A stretch of DNA of 39,379 nt from Streptomyces sp. NRRL B-3428 (lineage in GTDB: Bacteria > Actinomycetota > Actinomycetes > Streptomycetales > Streptomycetaceae): the NCBI GenBank assembly GCA_000721375.1, contig JOGW01000032.1, forward strand, positions 1 to 39,379. The letters are read 5' to 3'. Positions 7,226 through 14,945 of this stretch are shown one piece after another. The notes under the pieces were generated by a model that was given only the letters and a program-made list of their open reading frames with translations, ran no database searches and was not told the DNA's origin. Made by a program: the position numbers and the translations under genes. Numbering within the stretch: position 1 is the stretch's first letter; every line of letters begins with the position of its first letter.

Positions 7226-8404
7226 CTACTCCGCGTCCTCGCCATCGATGCCGAGGCCCGGAAGGAGGCCCGGCAGGAGCGGAGGCAGGGTGATATCGGG
7301 CTCGGGAGCCTGACTGCCCGAGGGGCTGGGGCTGGTGTTCTGCTCCGGAGGGTCGAGCAGACCGCCCGTGGAGCCGCCGAGCAGGCCCTCGTTCTCCTCG
7401 CCCGAAGAAGAGGGGGATTTGGGCTTGCTGTCGCCGCTCGGATCGCGGCCGTCGGTCCCGGCCGTGCTGGGCGCGGTGTGCTCGCCGCTGCCCGTGCGGC
7501 CCTTGTCCGTACGCCCGGGCTTGGAGGAGCCGCCGCCCGACTGAGGCGCGCTGGGCAGCAGCGACGCCAGCGGGCCGACCTCGTCCTCTATGGCGTCGAA
7601 TACGGAGGTGACCTCGTCGCCGACGTCGCCCAGCTGCGGGGGCAGCGCATTGCGCAGCGCGCTCCAACTGCCGCGGTGCGACTGGGAGAAGGACGACAGC
7701 GCCTGGATCGGGGCGAGCGATCCGTCCCGTGCGTACGCCTCGCTGAGCAGGCGATGGCCCTCGGAGGCGTCGTGCTTCATCCCGTTCAGCGCGCGCCTGA
7801 CCTCGCCGAGCGACTCGTGGTCCAGGTCTCCGGCGCGGCCGCGCTCCATCAGCCGGCGGGCCTCGGACAGGCGTGTGGACGCCTGGTCGAGGTAGAGCTC
7901 GCCACGTGAGGAGTCATTGTCGGCCAGGCCGAGCTTGAAGTCCTCCATGCCCCGCTTGAGCCCGTAGAGCGAGTCACCTGGCAGGGCGTCGGAGCTGGCA
8001 GCGGCCACGCCGCTGAACGCTCCGGCCGCCACACCGACGGTGAGCCCGCCCGCGGCGATGCCCTTGGACAGGCGTGAGCGCGGCCGGAACCTGCCCACAG
8101 GGCTGGCCCGGTGGGCGCCCTTGCGTGAGCGCTGATCCGGTACCGAAGCCTCGCCGCCCGCGAACATGGCCTCCATGGCCGCCACGAGCTGTGCTCGCTG
8201 TACGACCTTGACCTCGGGGTCCATCTCCGGCTTGGGCAGCTCGGCGAGCCCGTCCGCCAAGGCCAACATGCGGCCCTGCTCGGTCAGTTCGGACTGGTCA
8301 GTCGCGCGCGACTGCTGTGCGGCCGCCGGACCCTGGTCGGACTCGTCCTCCAGGGCCTGGGCGAAGGCGTTCGCCCGCCGGTGTGCCGAGACATGTGCGA
8401 TCAC
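7226..8404 (-). CDS. rsbN: RsbN, membrane-bound anti-sigma factor of sigma-BldN
   Basis: 392-residue protein. The N-terminal cytoplasmic anti-sigma domain (about 1-110, starting VSAHRRANAFAQALE) is followed by one membrane segment (about 114-137, rich in Gly/Ala/Val). The extracytoplasmic DUF5667-type domain follows (ALPGDSLYGLKRGMEDFKL at 140-158, then helical repeats), and a long Ser/Pro/Gly-rich C-terminal tail runs from about residue 290. It lies directly downstream of bldN on the same strand, which is where RsbN, shown in S. venezuelae to bind and hold back sigma-BldN, is encoded. GTG 8404 is chosen because AGGAGG (8414-8419) sits 9 nt upstream; GTG 8413 would overlap that site. A sigma-BldN-like promoter lies upstream, fitting negative feedback. 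Confidence 0.93.
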   Translation of the reverse strand: MIAHVSAHRRANAFAQALEDESDQGPAAAQQSRATDQSELTEQGRMLALADGLAELPKPEMDPEVKVVQRAQLVAAMEAMFAGGEASVPDQRSRKGAHRASPVGRFRPRSRLSKGIAAGGLTVGVAAGAFSGVAAASSDALPGDSLYGLKRGMEDFKLGLADNDSSRGELYLDQASTRLSEARRLMERGRAGDLDHESLGEVRRALNGMKHDASEGHRLLSEAYARDGSLAPIQALSSFSQSHRGSWSALRNALPPQLGDVGDEVTSVFDAIEDEVGPLASLLPSAPQSGGGSSKPGRTDKGRTGSGEHTAPSTAGTDGRDPSGDSKPKSPSSSGEENEGLLGGSTGGLLDPPEQNTSPSPSGSQAPEPDITLPPLLPGLLPGLGIDGEDAE

Positions 8405-8534
8405 TGGCGGCACCTCCTCTCGTCATCACGTCCGACTCCCCAGGGGGTCCTGAGGGTTGCACGCCTGCCGCGCGTCCACTCCAACGAGTGAGTGGAGGCG
8501 CTCCGGCTGCGACCACAGGGAGCCTGCATCCCGC

Positions 8535-8563
8535 ACAACGACCGTCGCGGCACTTGGGTTACG
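8535..8563 (-). promoter_or_regulatory. candidate sigma-BldN promoter of rsbN
   Basis: On the minus strand, CGTAAC (8563-8558) and CGTTGT (8540-8535) are spaced by 17 bp, a close match to the ECF sigma-BldN promoter pattern (GTAAC-type -35, CGTTG-type -10) known from chaplin and rodlin genes. The predicted transcript starts around 8528, about 125 nt before the rsbN GTG. This is the only recognisable element in the 317-bp bldN-rsbN gap (8405-8721); no small ORF or terminator is convincing there. Confidence 0.65.
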
Positions 8564-8721
8564 GACGAAAGATGATCGGACCGCTGTCTCTTCGCAGGAA
8601 GCATCAGCTCGTCACAAGGGGTGAGTTGGGAGTTACGGGCCGTGGGGGGTGAGGGGGGATCCGAGGCCGCCGACAGGGTCGGCGGCCGGCCGCCGGGTGG
8701 GGGCGACGCGCGGGGTGGGCC

Positions 8722-9528
8722 CTAGCGCGCGTCGTCCGGCAGAAGGCGGGCCAGGGTACGGACGGCCCGGTACTGGAGGGTCTTGATCGCGCCCTCGTTC
8801 TTGTTCATGACGCGCGCCGTCTCGGCGACCGAGAGGCCCTGCAGGAACCGGAGCGTCACACACTCCTGCTGCTGCGGGTTGAGGCGTCGTACGGCATCGA
8901 GCAGCGCCGCGTTGGAGAGGGACTCCAGGACGGAGTCCTCGGGGCTGCGCTCCACCTCGTTGGCGTCGAGCATCTCGCCGGTGGTGACCTCGAGCCGGAA
9001 GCGGCTGGACTTGAAGTGGTCGGCCACCAGGTTGCGCGCGATGGTCACCAGCCAGGCGCCGAAGTCGCGGCCCTGCCAGGTGAAGGTGCCGATACGGCGC
9101 AGGGCGCGCAGGAAGGTCTCGCTGGTGAGGTCCTCGGCGGTCGCCTTGCCGCCGACTCGGTAGTAGATGTACCGGTACACGGTGTCGCTGTACTGGTCGT
9201 AGAGGCGGCCGAAGGCGTCGGCCTCACCGGCCTGTGCGCGCTCGACGAGCTCCATCATGCGGGCGCTGTCGCTGTCGGCCGCAGGCCGGCGCGCGGTGGT
9301 CGAGGCGCCGCCTGTGCTGGTGCGGCCCCGTCTGCCGACCGCGGCGGTGCTGCTTTCGGCAAGGGCATAGCAGGGACCGGCCGGGCCGCTTGCGACAGCG
9401 ACCGGCACGGCGAAGGCGGGGACGGCGTACGCGGTGGGGACGAAGCTGCGCAACTGGTCCAGATGCGATTGGACCGTTGCGCGCAGCGTAGCCAGGCCCG
9501 AGGCGTCAACCCCGACGTGTGGGTACAC
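8722..9528 (-). CDS. bldN: BldN, developmental ECF sigma factor (pro-sigma)
   Basis: 268-residue ECF sigma factor that directs transcription of chaplin, rodlin and bldM genes for aerial hyphae. Region 2 spans about 92-180 (DAFGRLYDQYSDTVYRYIYY; DLTSETFLRALRRI; WLVTIARNLVADHFK). Region 4 spans about 205-260 (LNPQQQECVTLRFLQGLSV; the HTH ends NEGAIKTLQYRAVRTLARLL). It carries the unusual N-terminal extension of about 88 residues (YPHVGVDASGLATLRATV and a Pro/Ala stretch), known in S. coelicolor to be removed by proteolysis to give the mature form. GTG 9528 has GGGAG 6-10 nt upstream and begins with the conserved YPHVGVDAS; an open frame continues to 9642 but lacks support. rsbN follows 317 bp downstream. 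Confidence 0.96.
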   Translation of the reverse strand: MYPHVGVDASGLATLRATVQSHLDQLRSFVPTAYAVPAFAVPVAVASGPAGPCYALAESSTAAVGRRGRTSTGGASTTARRPAADSDSARMMELVERAQAGEADAFGRLYDQYSDTVYRYIYYRVGGKATAEDLTSETFLRALRRIGTFTWQGRDFGAWLVTIARNLVADHFKSSRFRLEVTTGEMLDANEVERSPEDSVLESLSNAALLDAVRRLNPQQQECVTLRFLQGLSVAETARVMNKNEGAIKTLQYRAVRTLARLLPDDAR

Positions 9529-9712
9529 GGGACTCCCAGAGGCAGAGCTTCCATCACGTTCAGTGCGGGACCGTTCACCCGTCGTGACGAATGGCCGGCC
9601 CTTGATGCGTCTGAGGAGAATAACGCTTCGTACAGGCAGCACTACACCCAGTTGCTCAAATCATCGGTTCCGTCTCTTCTGTTACGCAGTCCAGGCGGTT
9701 CAAGTACCGCTG

Positions 9713-9776
9713 AGTGACCGGTTGTTGATCGGATTAGACCGTGATCTGTCTTTGCGCAGGGCGTGTTGTGGTCACT
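9713..9776 (-). promoter_or_regulatory. bldN upstream region with candidate BldD half-sites
   Basis: The 360-bp region 9529-9888 between bldN and the HAD-IB gene carries an inverted pair AGTGA (9713-9717) and TCACT (9772-9776). These read AGTGA...TCACT on either strand, with the right-hand copy inside TGGTCACTTT. BldD is established as a direct repressor of bldN, and these half-sites fit its AGTGA/TCAC pattern, although the 54-bp spacing means they may be two separate sites. I cannot assign the -10/-35 with confidence. The leader to GTG 9528 is long (about 185 nt or more from these sites). Confidence 0.5.
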
Positions 9777-9888
9777 TTCCGCGAGCATGGGCGAAGAGGA
9801 CTGGCGGGAGCGGTGCGCGGGTAAGGGATACGGATTGCCGGTGTCGCGTTGTCGTACGCGGTGCTGAACCGCGCTGACCCGTGATTAC

Positions 9889-10833
9889 TCAGCGACGGCG
9901 GCGGTGCACGGCGATCGCGGCGGCCGTTCCGCCCGCGAGCGCGCCGACTCCGGCAGCGGCCGGGATGCCGACCTTGGCCGCTTTGCGGCCGGTCCGGTAA
10001 TCGCGAAGTCGCCAGTCCCGTTCGCGAGCGTGCTTGCGCAGTTTGCTGTCGGGATTGATCGCGTACGGATGTCCTACGAGCGACAGCATCGGGATGTCGT
10101 TGTGCGAGTCGCTGTAGGCGGCGCAGCGCGCGAGGTCCAGGTCCTCGGCGGCGGCCAGGGCGCGGACGGCCTCGGCCTTGGCGGGACCGTGCAGGGGTTC
10201 GCCGACGAGCTTGCCCGTATAGATGCCGTCCACGGACTCCGCGACGGTGCCGAGGGCACCGGTCAGGCCGAGGCGGCGGGCGATCACCGTGGCGATCTCC
10301 ACGGGGGCGGCCGTGACCAGCCAGACCTTCTGGCCCGCGTCGAGGTGGGCCTGGGCGAGGGCACGGGTGCCCTGCCAGATGCGCTCGGCCATGTACTCGT
10401 CGTAGATCTCCTCGCCGATGGACATCAGCTCGGAGACACGGTGGCCCTTGACGATGGACAGCGCGCTGTCGCGGGCGTCCTGCATGTGCTCGGGGTCCTC
10501 GACGCCGGCGAGCCGGAACCAGGCCTGCTGCCAGGCGAAGCGGGCGAGCTCGCGGCGCTGGAAGAACTTCCGCTTGTACAGGCCGCGGCCGAAGTGGAAG
10601 ATCGCGGCGCCCTGCATGACCGTGTTGTCCAGGTCGAAGAAGGCGGCGGCCTTGTCGTCGCCCTCGACGGGGAAGGGGGGCTCGTCGGCCTGCTTGGCCT
10701 TGGCCTCCTGCTCGTACTGCTCGTGCAGTTCCTGTTCGGATTTGCGAGCGGCCTCGGCCGAGGCCTCGCCTGCCAGGACGCTGCGCGCGGTGGCGGAGCG
10801 CCTACGGGGGGTGAGCCATCCCAGAGCGGCCAT
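9889..10833 (-). CDS. HAD-IB family phosphatase with C-terminal tail anchor
   Basis: 314-residue HAD subfamily IB (SerB-like) phosphatase. Motif I is FFDLDNTV (residues 65-72). Motif II is 'VWLVTAAP', motif III is the lysine in 'HGPAKAEAVRALA', and motif IV is 'AAYSDSHNDIPML'. The N-terminus (1-60) is a charged, probably coiled segment (EASAEAARKSEQELHEQYEQEAKAKQ). The last 27 residues (288-314) form a Gly/Ala-rich hydrophobic helix ending in four arginines, which looks like a tail anchor placing the enzyme on the inner face of the membrane. Start ATG 10833 has no clear ribosome-binding site. Phosphoserine or a lipid phosphate could be substrate; the sequence does not decide. It is divergent from the glutaredoxin-like gene across 148 bp. 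Confidence 0.88.
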   Translation of the reverse strand: MAALGWLTPRRRSATARSVLAGEASAEAARKSEQELHEQYEQEAKAKQADEPPFPVEGDDKAAAFFDLDNTVMQGAAIFHFGRGLYKRKFFQRRELARFAWQQAWFRLAGVEDPEHMQDARDSALSIVKGHRVSELMSIGEEIYDEYMAERIWQGTRALAQAHLDAGQKVWLVTAAPVEIATVIARRLGLTGALGTVAESVDGIYTGKLVGEPLHGPAKAEAVRALAAAEDLDLARCAAYSDSHNDIPMLSLVGHPYAINPDSKLRKHARERDWRLRDYRTGRKAAKVGIPAAAGVGALAGGTAAAIAVHRRRR

Positions 10834-10981
10834 GTCGTGAGCATAGCCATTTCGGGCGCGATTCCCGGGGTCGAGAGGGTTCGGAGGCTGTGAACAGTCC
10901 GCTACCGGTGCGTTAAGGGGGTGACCTTGGGGTGTGTGCTCACGGGGTGGGGGCCACTGCGTACGGGAGGAGAATGAAGCC

Positions 10982-11260
10982 ATGAGCCCACTGTTTCGGC
11001 GTACCGCGAAGAAGAACCCGGCCGACAGCACCGTCACCTTGATCGGGAAGCCGGGTTGCCACCTGTGCGAGGTCGCCGAGGAGACGATCCGGAAGGTGTG
11101 CGACGAGACCGGGGCCGCGATGGAGATGAAGGACATCACGCAGGACGAGGAGCTGCACCGCAAGTACTGGGAGCAGATTCCGGTGATCCTCGTCGACGGT
11201 GAGCAGCACGACTTCTGGAAGGTGGATCCGGACAGGCTGCGCGGCGCACTAGGGGCGTAA
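10982..11260 (+). CDS. glutaredoxin-like (DUF836) protein
   Basis: 92-residue thioredoxin-fold protein with a redox motif C26-H-L-C29 (KPGCHLCE), the cis-proline loop in 'EQIPVILVDG' and a short C-terminal helix. This is the glutaredoxin-like DUF836 family (PF05768). Mycothiol-based actinobacteria keep such proteins though they lack glutathione, so the electron donor is unknown. ATG 10982 is preceded by GGGAGGAG (10965-10972) at 9 nt. The gene stands just upstream of rex in streptomycetes, but 339 bp and the rex promoter separate them, so it is probably its own transcription unit. The position next to a redox-sensing repressor suggests, without proving, a redox role. Confidence 0.9.
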   Translation: MSPLFRRTAKKNPADSTVTLIGKPGCHLCEVAEETIRKVCDETGAAMEMKDITQDEELHRKYWEQIPVILVDGEQHDFWKVDPDRLRGALGA

Positions 11261-11373
11261 GACCCCGCGCCCGGTGCCGAACGGCTGCGCGGGTGGTGCG
11301 GAAGCCGGTGCACGACTGCGTAAAGAGCCCGGAAAGTCCTTTAGGATCGGGGGCGGTTTGGTCTCGGGGGCGA

Positions 11374-11398
11374 GGAATCGTGAGGAGTGTGTACGGTT
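11374..11398 (+). promoter_or_regulatory. possible sigma-R-type promoter upstream of rex
   Basis: GGAAT (11374-11378), 17 nt, then GTT (11396-11398) resembles the thiol-stress sigma-R pattern GGGAAT-N18-GTT, one base short in spacing and lacking the first G. It lies in the 339-bp gap 11261-11599, which also holds the Rex operator. A weak 7-bp stem (11264-11270 with 11287-11293) after the glutaredoxin stop may act as a terminator. Confidence 0.3.
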
Positions 11399-11505
11399 TT
11401 GCCCCCTTTTAGTTTGCCGAGTGTTGGCCACAGGGTCAGCTTTGCGTCGGCGCACAACTCGCGCGTGACGCCGGTCACTTTGGCCGGACAAAGCGGACAC
11501 CATCT

Positions 11506-11534
11506 TTGTGCACGCGTTCACAAAGACATAGCCT
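11506..11534 (+). promoter_or_regulatory. Rex operator (ROP) overlapping the rex promoter
   Basis: TTGTGCACGCGTTCACAA at 11506-11523 fits the 18-bp Rex operator (TTGTG-N8-CACAA) and extends to a palindrome CTTTGTG...CACAAAG (11504-11525). Its left arm TTGTGC doubles as a -35 hexamer, and TAGCCT (11529-11534) follows at 17 bp as -10. The transcript would start near 11541, about 60 nt before rex GTG 11600. Autorepression of rex-hemACD by Rex when NADH is low is established in S. coelicolor; operator occlusion of the -35 is the inferred mechanism. Confidence 0.93.
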
Positions 11535-11599
11535 GCATTCGACGGGGCGGTCCAGGGACAAGAGACCGCCTGCAGCCCCGCTCTACCCGCAGGAGCACC

Positions 11600-12370
11600 G
11601 TGGCAACTGGCCGAACTCACCGACCGGCGACCCGCAGCCGAGGGATTCCCGAGGCCACCGTCGCCAGGCTTCCGCTGTATCTGCGCGCCCTGACCGCGCT
11701 GTCGGAGCGCTCCGTACCCACGGTCTCCTCCGAGGAGCTCGCGGCCGCCGCGGGGGTCAACTCCGCGAAGCTGCGCAAGGACTTCTCGTATCTCGGCTCC
11801 TACGGGACCCGTGGTGTCGGTTACGACGTCGAGTACCTCGTCTACCAGATCTCGCGTGAGCTGGGGCTCACCCAGGACTGGCCGGTCGTCATCGTCGGTA
11901 TCGGTAACCTCGGTGCCGCGCTTGCCAATTACGGTGGTTTCGCCTCCCGCGGTTTCCGCGTGGCCGCGCTGATCGACGCCGATCCCGCGATGGCAGGGAA
12001 GCCCGTCGCCGGGATGCCCGTGCAGCACACCGACGACCTCGAGAAGATCATCTCGGAGAACGGTGTCTCGATCGGTGTCATCGCGACCCCGGCCGGTGCC
12101 GCTCAGCAGGTGTGCGACCGCCTCACGTCCGCCGGTGTCACGTCGATCCTGAACTTCGCGCCGACCGTGCTGTCCGTGCCCGACGGCGTGGACGTACGCA
12201 AGGTCGATCTCTCGATCGAGCTGCAGATCCTCGCGTTCCACGAGCAGCGCAAGGCCGGCGAGGAGAGCGCGGCCGAGGCCGCGTCGCTGCCGCCCGCCGC
12301 CCGCGGCGCCGGGGAGCAGGCCGACCGGAAGGGACCCGACGGGGACGTACCCGCCGTGATGCCCGCATGA
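11600..12370 (+). CDS. rex: Rex, NADH/NAD+-sensing transcriptional repressor
   Basis: 256-residue redox-sensing repressor. The N-terminal winged helix (about 15-80) contains PLYLRALTALSERSVPTVSS and the recognition region AGVNSAKLRKDFSYLG. The Rossmann domain (about 95-215) has the NADH-binding motif G100-I-G-N-L-G105. 'SIELQILAFHEQ' is the domain-swapped helix of the dimer. The C-terminal tail (from about 225) is Ala/Gly/Glu-rich and probably disordered. GTG 11600 follows AGGAG at 4-5 nt. Rex binds its operators at low NADH/NAD+ and releases them when NADH rises; in streptomycetes it controls respiratory and heme genes. Its stop overlaps the hemA ATG (ATGA), so rex and hemA are translationally coupled. 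Confidence 0.97.
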   Translation: MATGRTHRPATRSRGIPEATVARLPLYLRALTALSERSVPTVSSEELAAAAGVNSAKLRKDFSYLGSYGTRGVGYDVEYLVYQISRELGLTQDWPVVIVGIGNLGAALANYGGFASRGFRVAALIDADPAMAGKPVAGMPVQHTDDLEKIISENGVSIGVIATPAGAAQQVCDRLTSAGVTSILNFAPTVLSVPDGVDVRKVDLSIELQILAFHEQRKAGEESAAEAASLPPAARGAGEQADRKGPDGDVPAVMPA

Positions 12371-13989
12371 GCCTTCTCGTCGTCGGCCTCAGCCACCGCA
12401 GCGCACCCGTGAGTGTGCTGGAGCGGGCTGCCCTGACCGCGGATGCTCAGATCAAGCTGCTGCAGGACGCGGTGGCCGCCGAGCCGACCGCCGAGGCGGC
12501 GGTGCTCGCCACGTGCAACCGGATCGAGCTCTACGCCGACGTGGACAAGTTCCACGCCGGTGTCGCCGAGCTCTCCACGCTGCTCGCGCAGCACTGCGGG
12601 GTCGGGCTCGAAGAGCTCACTCCTTATCTTTATGTGCACTACGAGGACCGGGCGGTTCACCACCTGTTCTCGGTCGCGTGCGGGCTCGACTCCATGGTCG
12701 TCGGCGAGGGGCAGATCCTCGGGCAGATCAAGGACTCGCTCGCCACGGCCCAGGAGCAGCACACCGCGGGCCGGCTCCTCAACGACCTTTTCCAGCAGGC
12801 CCTTCGGGTCGGCAAGCGGGCGCACTCCGAGACCGGGATCGACCGGGCCGGGCAGTCGCTCGTCACCTTCGGTCTGGAGCAGCTCGCCGCCGGGCAGCCC
12901 GTCGCCGAGTGGGCGGCAGGCAAGCGCGCCCTGGTGATCGGTGCCGGCTCCATGTCCTCGCTCGCCGCGGCCACGCTCGCGCGGCTCGGGGTGGCCGAAA
13001 TCGTTGTCGCGAACCGGACGTTCGAGCGGGCCGAGCACCTCGCCGAGCTGCTGGTCGAGCAGCACCCGGCGCTTATCGCGAGGGCCGTGGCGATGGACGC
13101 CGTCCCCCGGGAACTGACACGAGTCGACATCGCGGTCTCCTGCACCGGTGCCACGGGCCTGGTGCTGACCGCGGAGACGATCACCGCCGCGCTCGCCGGT
13201 CCCGTACCGGCTGCCGTGGGTGCACAGGTCTCCGACCTGCGCGCTCCCGACGGAAGCCTCGTCGCACGGCTCGCCGCCGCTGCCGCGCGCGACGGACGGA
13301 TCGTCGAAGGTCATGACGTAACCCATGAAGGGCATGAGGCCTGTCCCGTCGGCCTCGATGCCGCGGGTCACGCCGACTCCCTCGATCTGCACGGCAGTTG
13401 GGCCGACAACGGCTCCGCGCTCGAGCGCGAGGCCGGGGTCGTGAAGAGCAAGGGGCCGCGCCCCGGCGCCACACACTCCGGTGTGCGGCTCGCGCTGCTC
13501 GACCTCGCCATGCCGCGGGACATCGACGCGGGCGTGCACCGGATCTCCGGCGCGCACCTCGTGGACATCGAGTCGCTCGCCGAGGCCTCGGCCGACGCAC
13601 CGATGGCCGCCGACGTCGACATGGTGCGCGCGATCGTGGCCGCCGAGGTGGCCGCGTTCGGTGCCGCGCAGCGGGCCGCGCACATCACGCCTACCGTGGT
13701 CGCCCTGCGCACCATGGCGGCCGACGTGGTGGACAGCGAGGTCGCACGCCTGCGCGGGCGACTGCCCGACCTGGACGCACGGCAGCAGGCCGAGGTCGTA
13801 CAGACCGTGCGCCGCGTCGTGGACAAGCTCCTGCACGCTCCGACCGTGCGGGTCAAGCAGCTCGCCAGCGAGCCCGGCGGCGCCGGGTACGCGGACGCGC
13901 TGCGCACTCTGTTCGACCTCGACCCCGAGACGGTTGCCGCCGTGTCGAAGGCCGATACCGCCGAGATCAAGAAAAAGGGGCGGGCATGA
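12367..13989 (+). CDS. hemA: glutamyl-tRNA reductase (with a His-rich insertion)
   Basis: 540-residue glutamyl-tRNA reductase, which reduces Glu-tRNA to glutamate-1-semialdehyde with NADPH, the committed step to 5-aminolevulinate. The catalytic thiol C50 sits in LATCNRIELY; 'GEGQILGQIKDSLATAQE' is the signature; the NADPH domain starts at ALVIGAGSMSS (about 193). The C-terminal dimerisation helices begin near residue 415. It is roughly 120 residues longer than the E. coli enzyme. Part of this is a His/Gly/Asp-rich insert at about 315-370, within the NADPH domain before the strand RLALLDLAMPRDID. The insert includes H-E-A-C326-P327, a CP dipeptide like heme-regulatory motifs. ATG 12367 overlaps the rex stop; its stop overlaps hemC ATG. 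Confidence 0.97.
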   Translation: MSLLVVGLSHRSAPVSVLERAALTADAQIKLLQDAVAAEPTAEAAVLATCNRIELYADVDKFHAGVAELSTLLAQHCGVGLEELTPYLYVHYEDRAVHHLFSVACGLDSMVVGEGQILGQIKDSLATAQEQHTAGRLLNDLFQQALRVGKRAHSETGIDRAGQSLVTFGLEQLAAGQPVAEWAAGKRALVIGAGSMSSLAAATLARLGVAEIVVANRTFERAEHLAELLVEQHPALIARAVAMDAVPRELTRVDIAVSCTGATGLVLTAETITAALAGPVPAAVGAQVSDLRAPDGSLVARLAAAAARDGRIVEGHDVTHEGHEACPVGLDAAGHADSLDLHGSWADNGSALEREAGVVKSKGPRPGATHSGVRLALLDLAMPRDIDAGVHRISGAHLVDIESLAEASADAPMAADVDMVRAIVAAEVAAFGAAQRAAHITPTVVALRTMAADVVDSEVARLRGRLPDLDARQQAEVVQTVRRVVDKLLHAPTVRVKQLASEPGGAGYADALRTLFDLDPETVAAVSKADTAEIKKKGRA

Positions 13990-14945
13990 CACAGGCAGCA
14001 CTCCGGCTCGGGACAAGGCGCAGCAAGCTCGCCATGGCCCAGTCCGGTCATGTGGCCGATGCCGTACGGCAGTTGACGGGGCGCGAAGTCGAGCTCGTCG
14101 AGATCACCACGTACGGGGACACCTCGCGTGAGCACCTCGCGCAGATCGGCGGCACCGGGGTCTTCGTGACCGCGCTGCGCGACGCGCTGCTCGCGGGCGA
14201 GGTGGACTTCGCCGTGCACTCGCTCAAGGACCTGCCGACCGCGCAGCCCGACGACCTGGTGGTCGCCGCGATGCCGAAGCGCGAGGACCCGCGCGACGTG
14301 CTGATCGCGCGGGACGGGCTGACCTTCGCCGAGCTCCCTGACGGAGCTCGCGTCGGCACCGGATCGCCGCGCCGCATGGCCCAGTTGAACGCGTACGCCC
14401 GCAGTCACGGGCTGCGCATCGAGACCGTGCCGATCCGCGGCAACATCGACACCCGCGTCGGATACGTGCACAAGGGCGAGCTCGACGCGGTGGTCCTCGC
14501 GGCCGCCGGTCTTCGCCGCATCGGACGTATCGACGAGGTCACCGACTTCCTGTCGGTCGACACCGTTCTGCCGGCTCCCGGTCAGGGAGCCCTGGCGATC
14601 GAGTGCACTGCGGCCAACGCAGAGCTCGCCGCCGTGCTCGCCGAGCTCGACGACCCGTACACCCGGGCCGCCGTGACCGCCGAGCGATCCCTGCTCGCCG
14701 CCCTGGAGGCCGGCTGCAGCGCACCTGTGGGTGCTCTCGCCGACCTTCTGGCCGACGGCCAGGTTGTCAAGGAGATGCGCCTGCGCGGCGTCGTCGGCAC
14801 GACCGACGGCTCGGCGCTGGTGCAGCTGTCCACCACCGGTCCCGTACCCACCACCCATGACCAGGCCATGGCGCTCGGCCGCGAACTCGCGGACGAGATG
14901 CTGGCCAAGGGTGCGGCCGGTCTGATGGGGGAGCGAGCACATTGA
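13986..14945 (+). CDS. hemC: hydroxymethylbilane synthase (porphobilinogen deaminase)
   Basis: 319-residue enzyme that polymerises four porphobilinogens into hydroxymethylbilane. It begins with the family motif LRLGTRRSKLAMAQ. It then shows 'FAVHSLKDLPTAQPDDL' with the conserved acidic/basic catalytic loop, 'TGSPRRMAQL' and 'IRGNIDTRVGYV' binding the substrate chain. The dipyrromethane cofactor attaches at C244 (EAGCSAPVGA). Length is normal (about 310-320). ATG 13986 overlaps the hemA stop by four bases (ATGA), and its own stop overlaps the hemD TTG start, so rex-hemA-hemC-hemD read as one tightly coupled transcript. Confidence 0.97.
   Translation: MTQAALRLGTRRSKLAMAQSGHVADAVRQLTGREVELVEITTYGDTSREHLAQIGGTGVFVTALRDALLAGEVDFAVHSLKDLPTAQPDDLVVAAMPKREDPRDVLIARDGLTFAELPDGARVGTGSPRRMAQLNAYARSHGLRIETVPIRGNIDTRVGYVHKGELDAVVLAAAGLRRIGRIDEVTDFLSVDTVLPAPGQGALAIECTAANAELAAVLAELDDPYTRAAVTAERSLLAALEAGCSAPVGALADLLADGQVVKEMRLRGVVGTTDGSALVQLSTTGPVPTTHDQAMALGRELADEMLAKGAAGLMGERAH

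Noticed and set aside
9529..9642. 38-residue N-terminal extension of BldN
   Set aside because: GTG 9528 with GGGAG matches the conserved YPHVGVDASG start of BldN; the longer frame has no ribosome-binding site.
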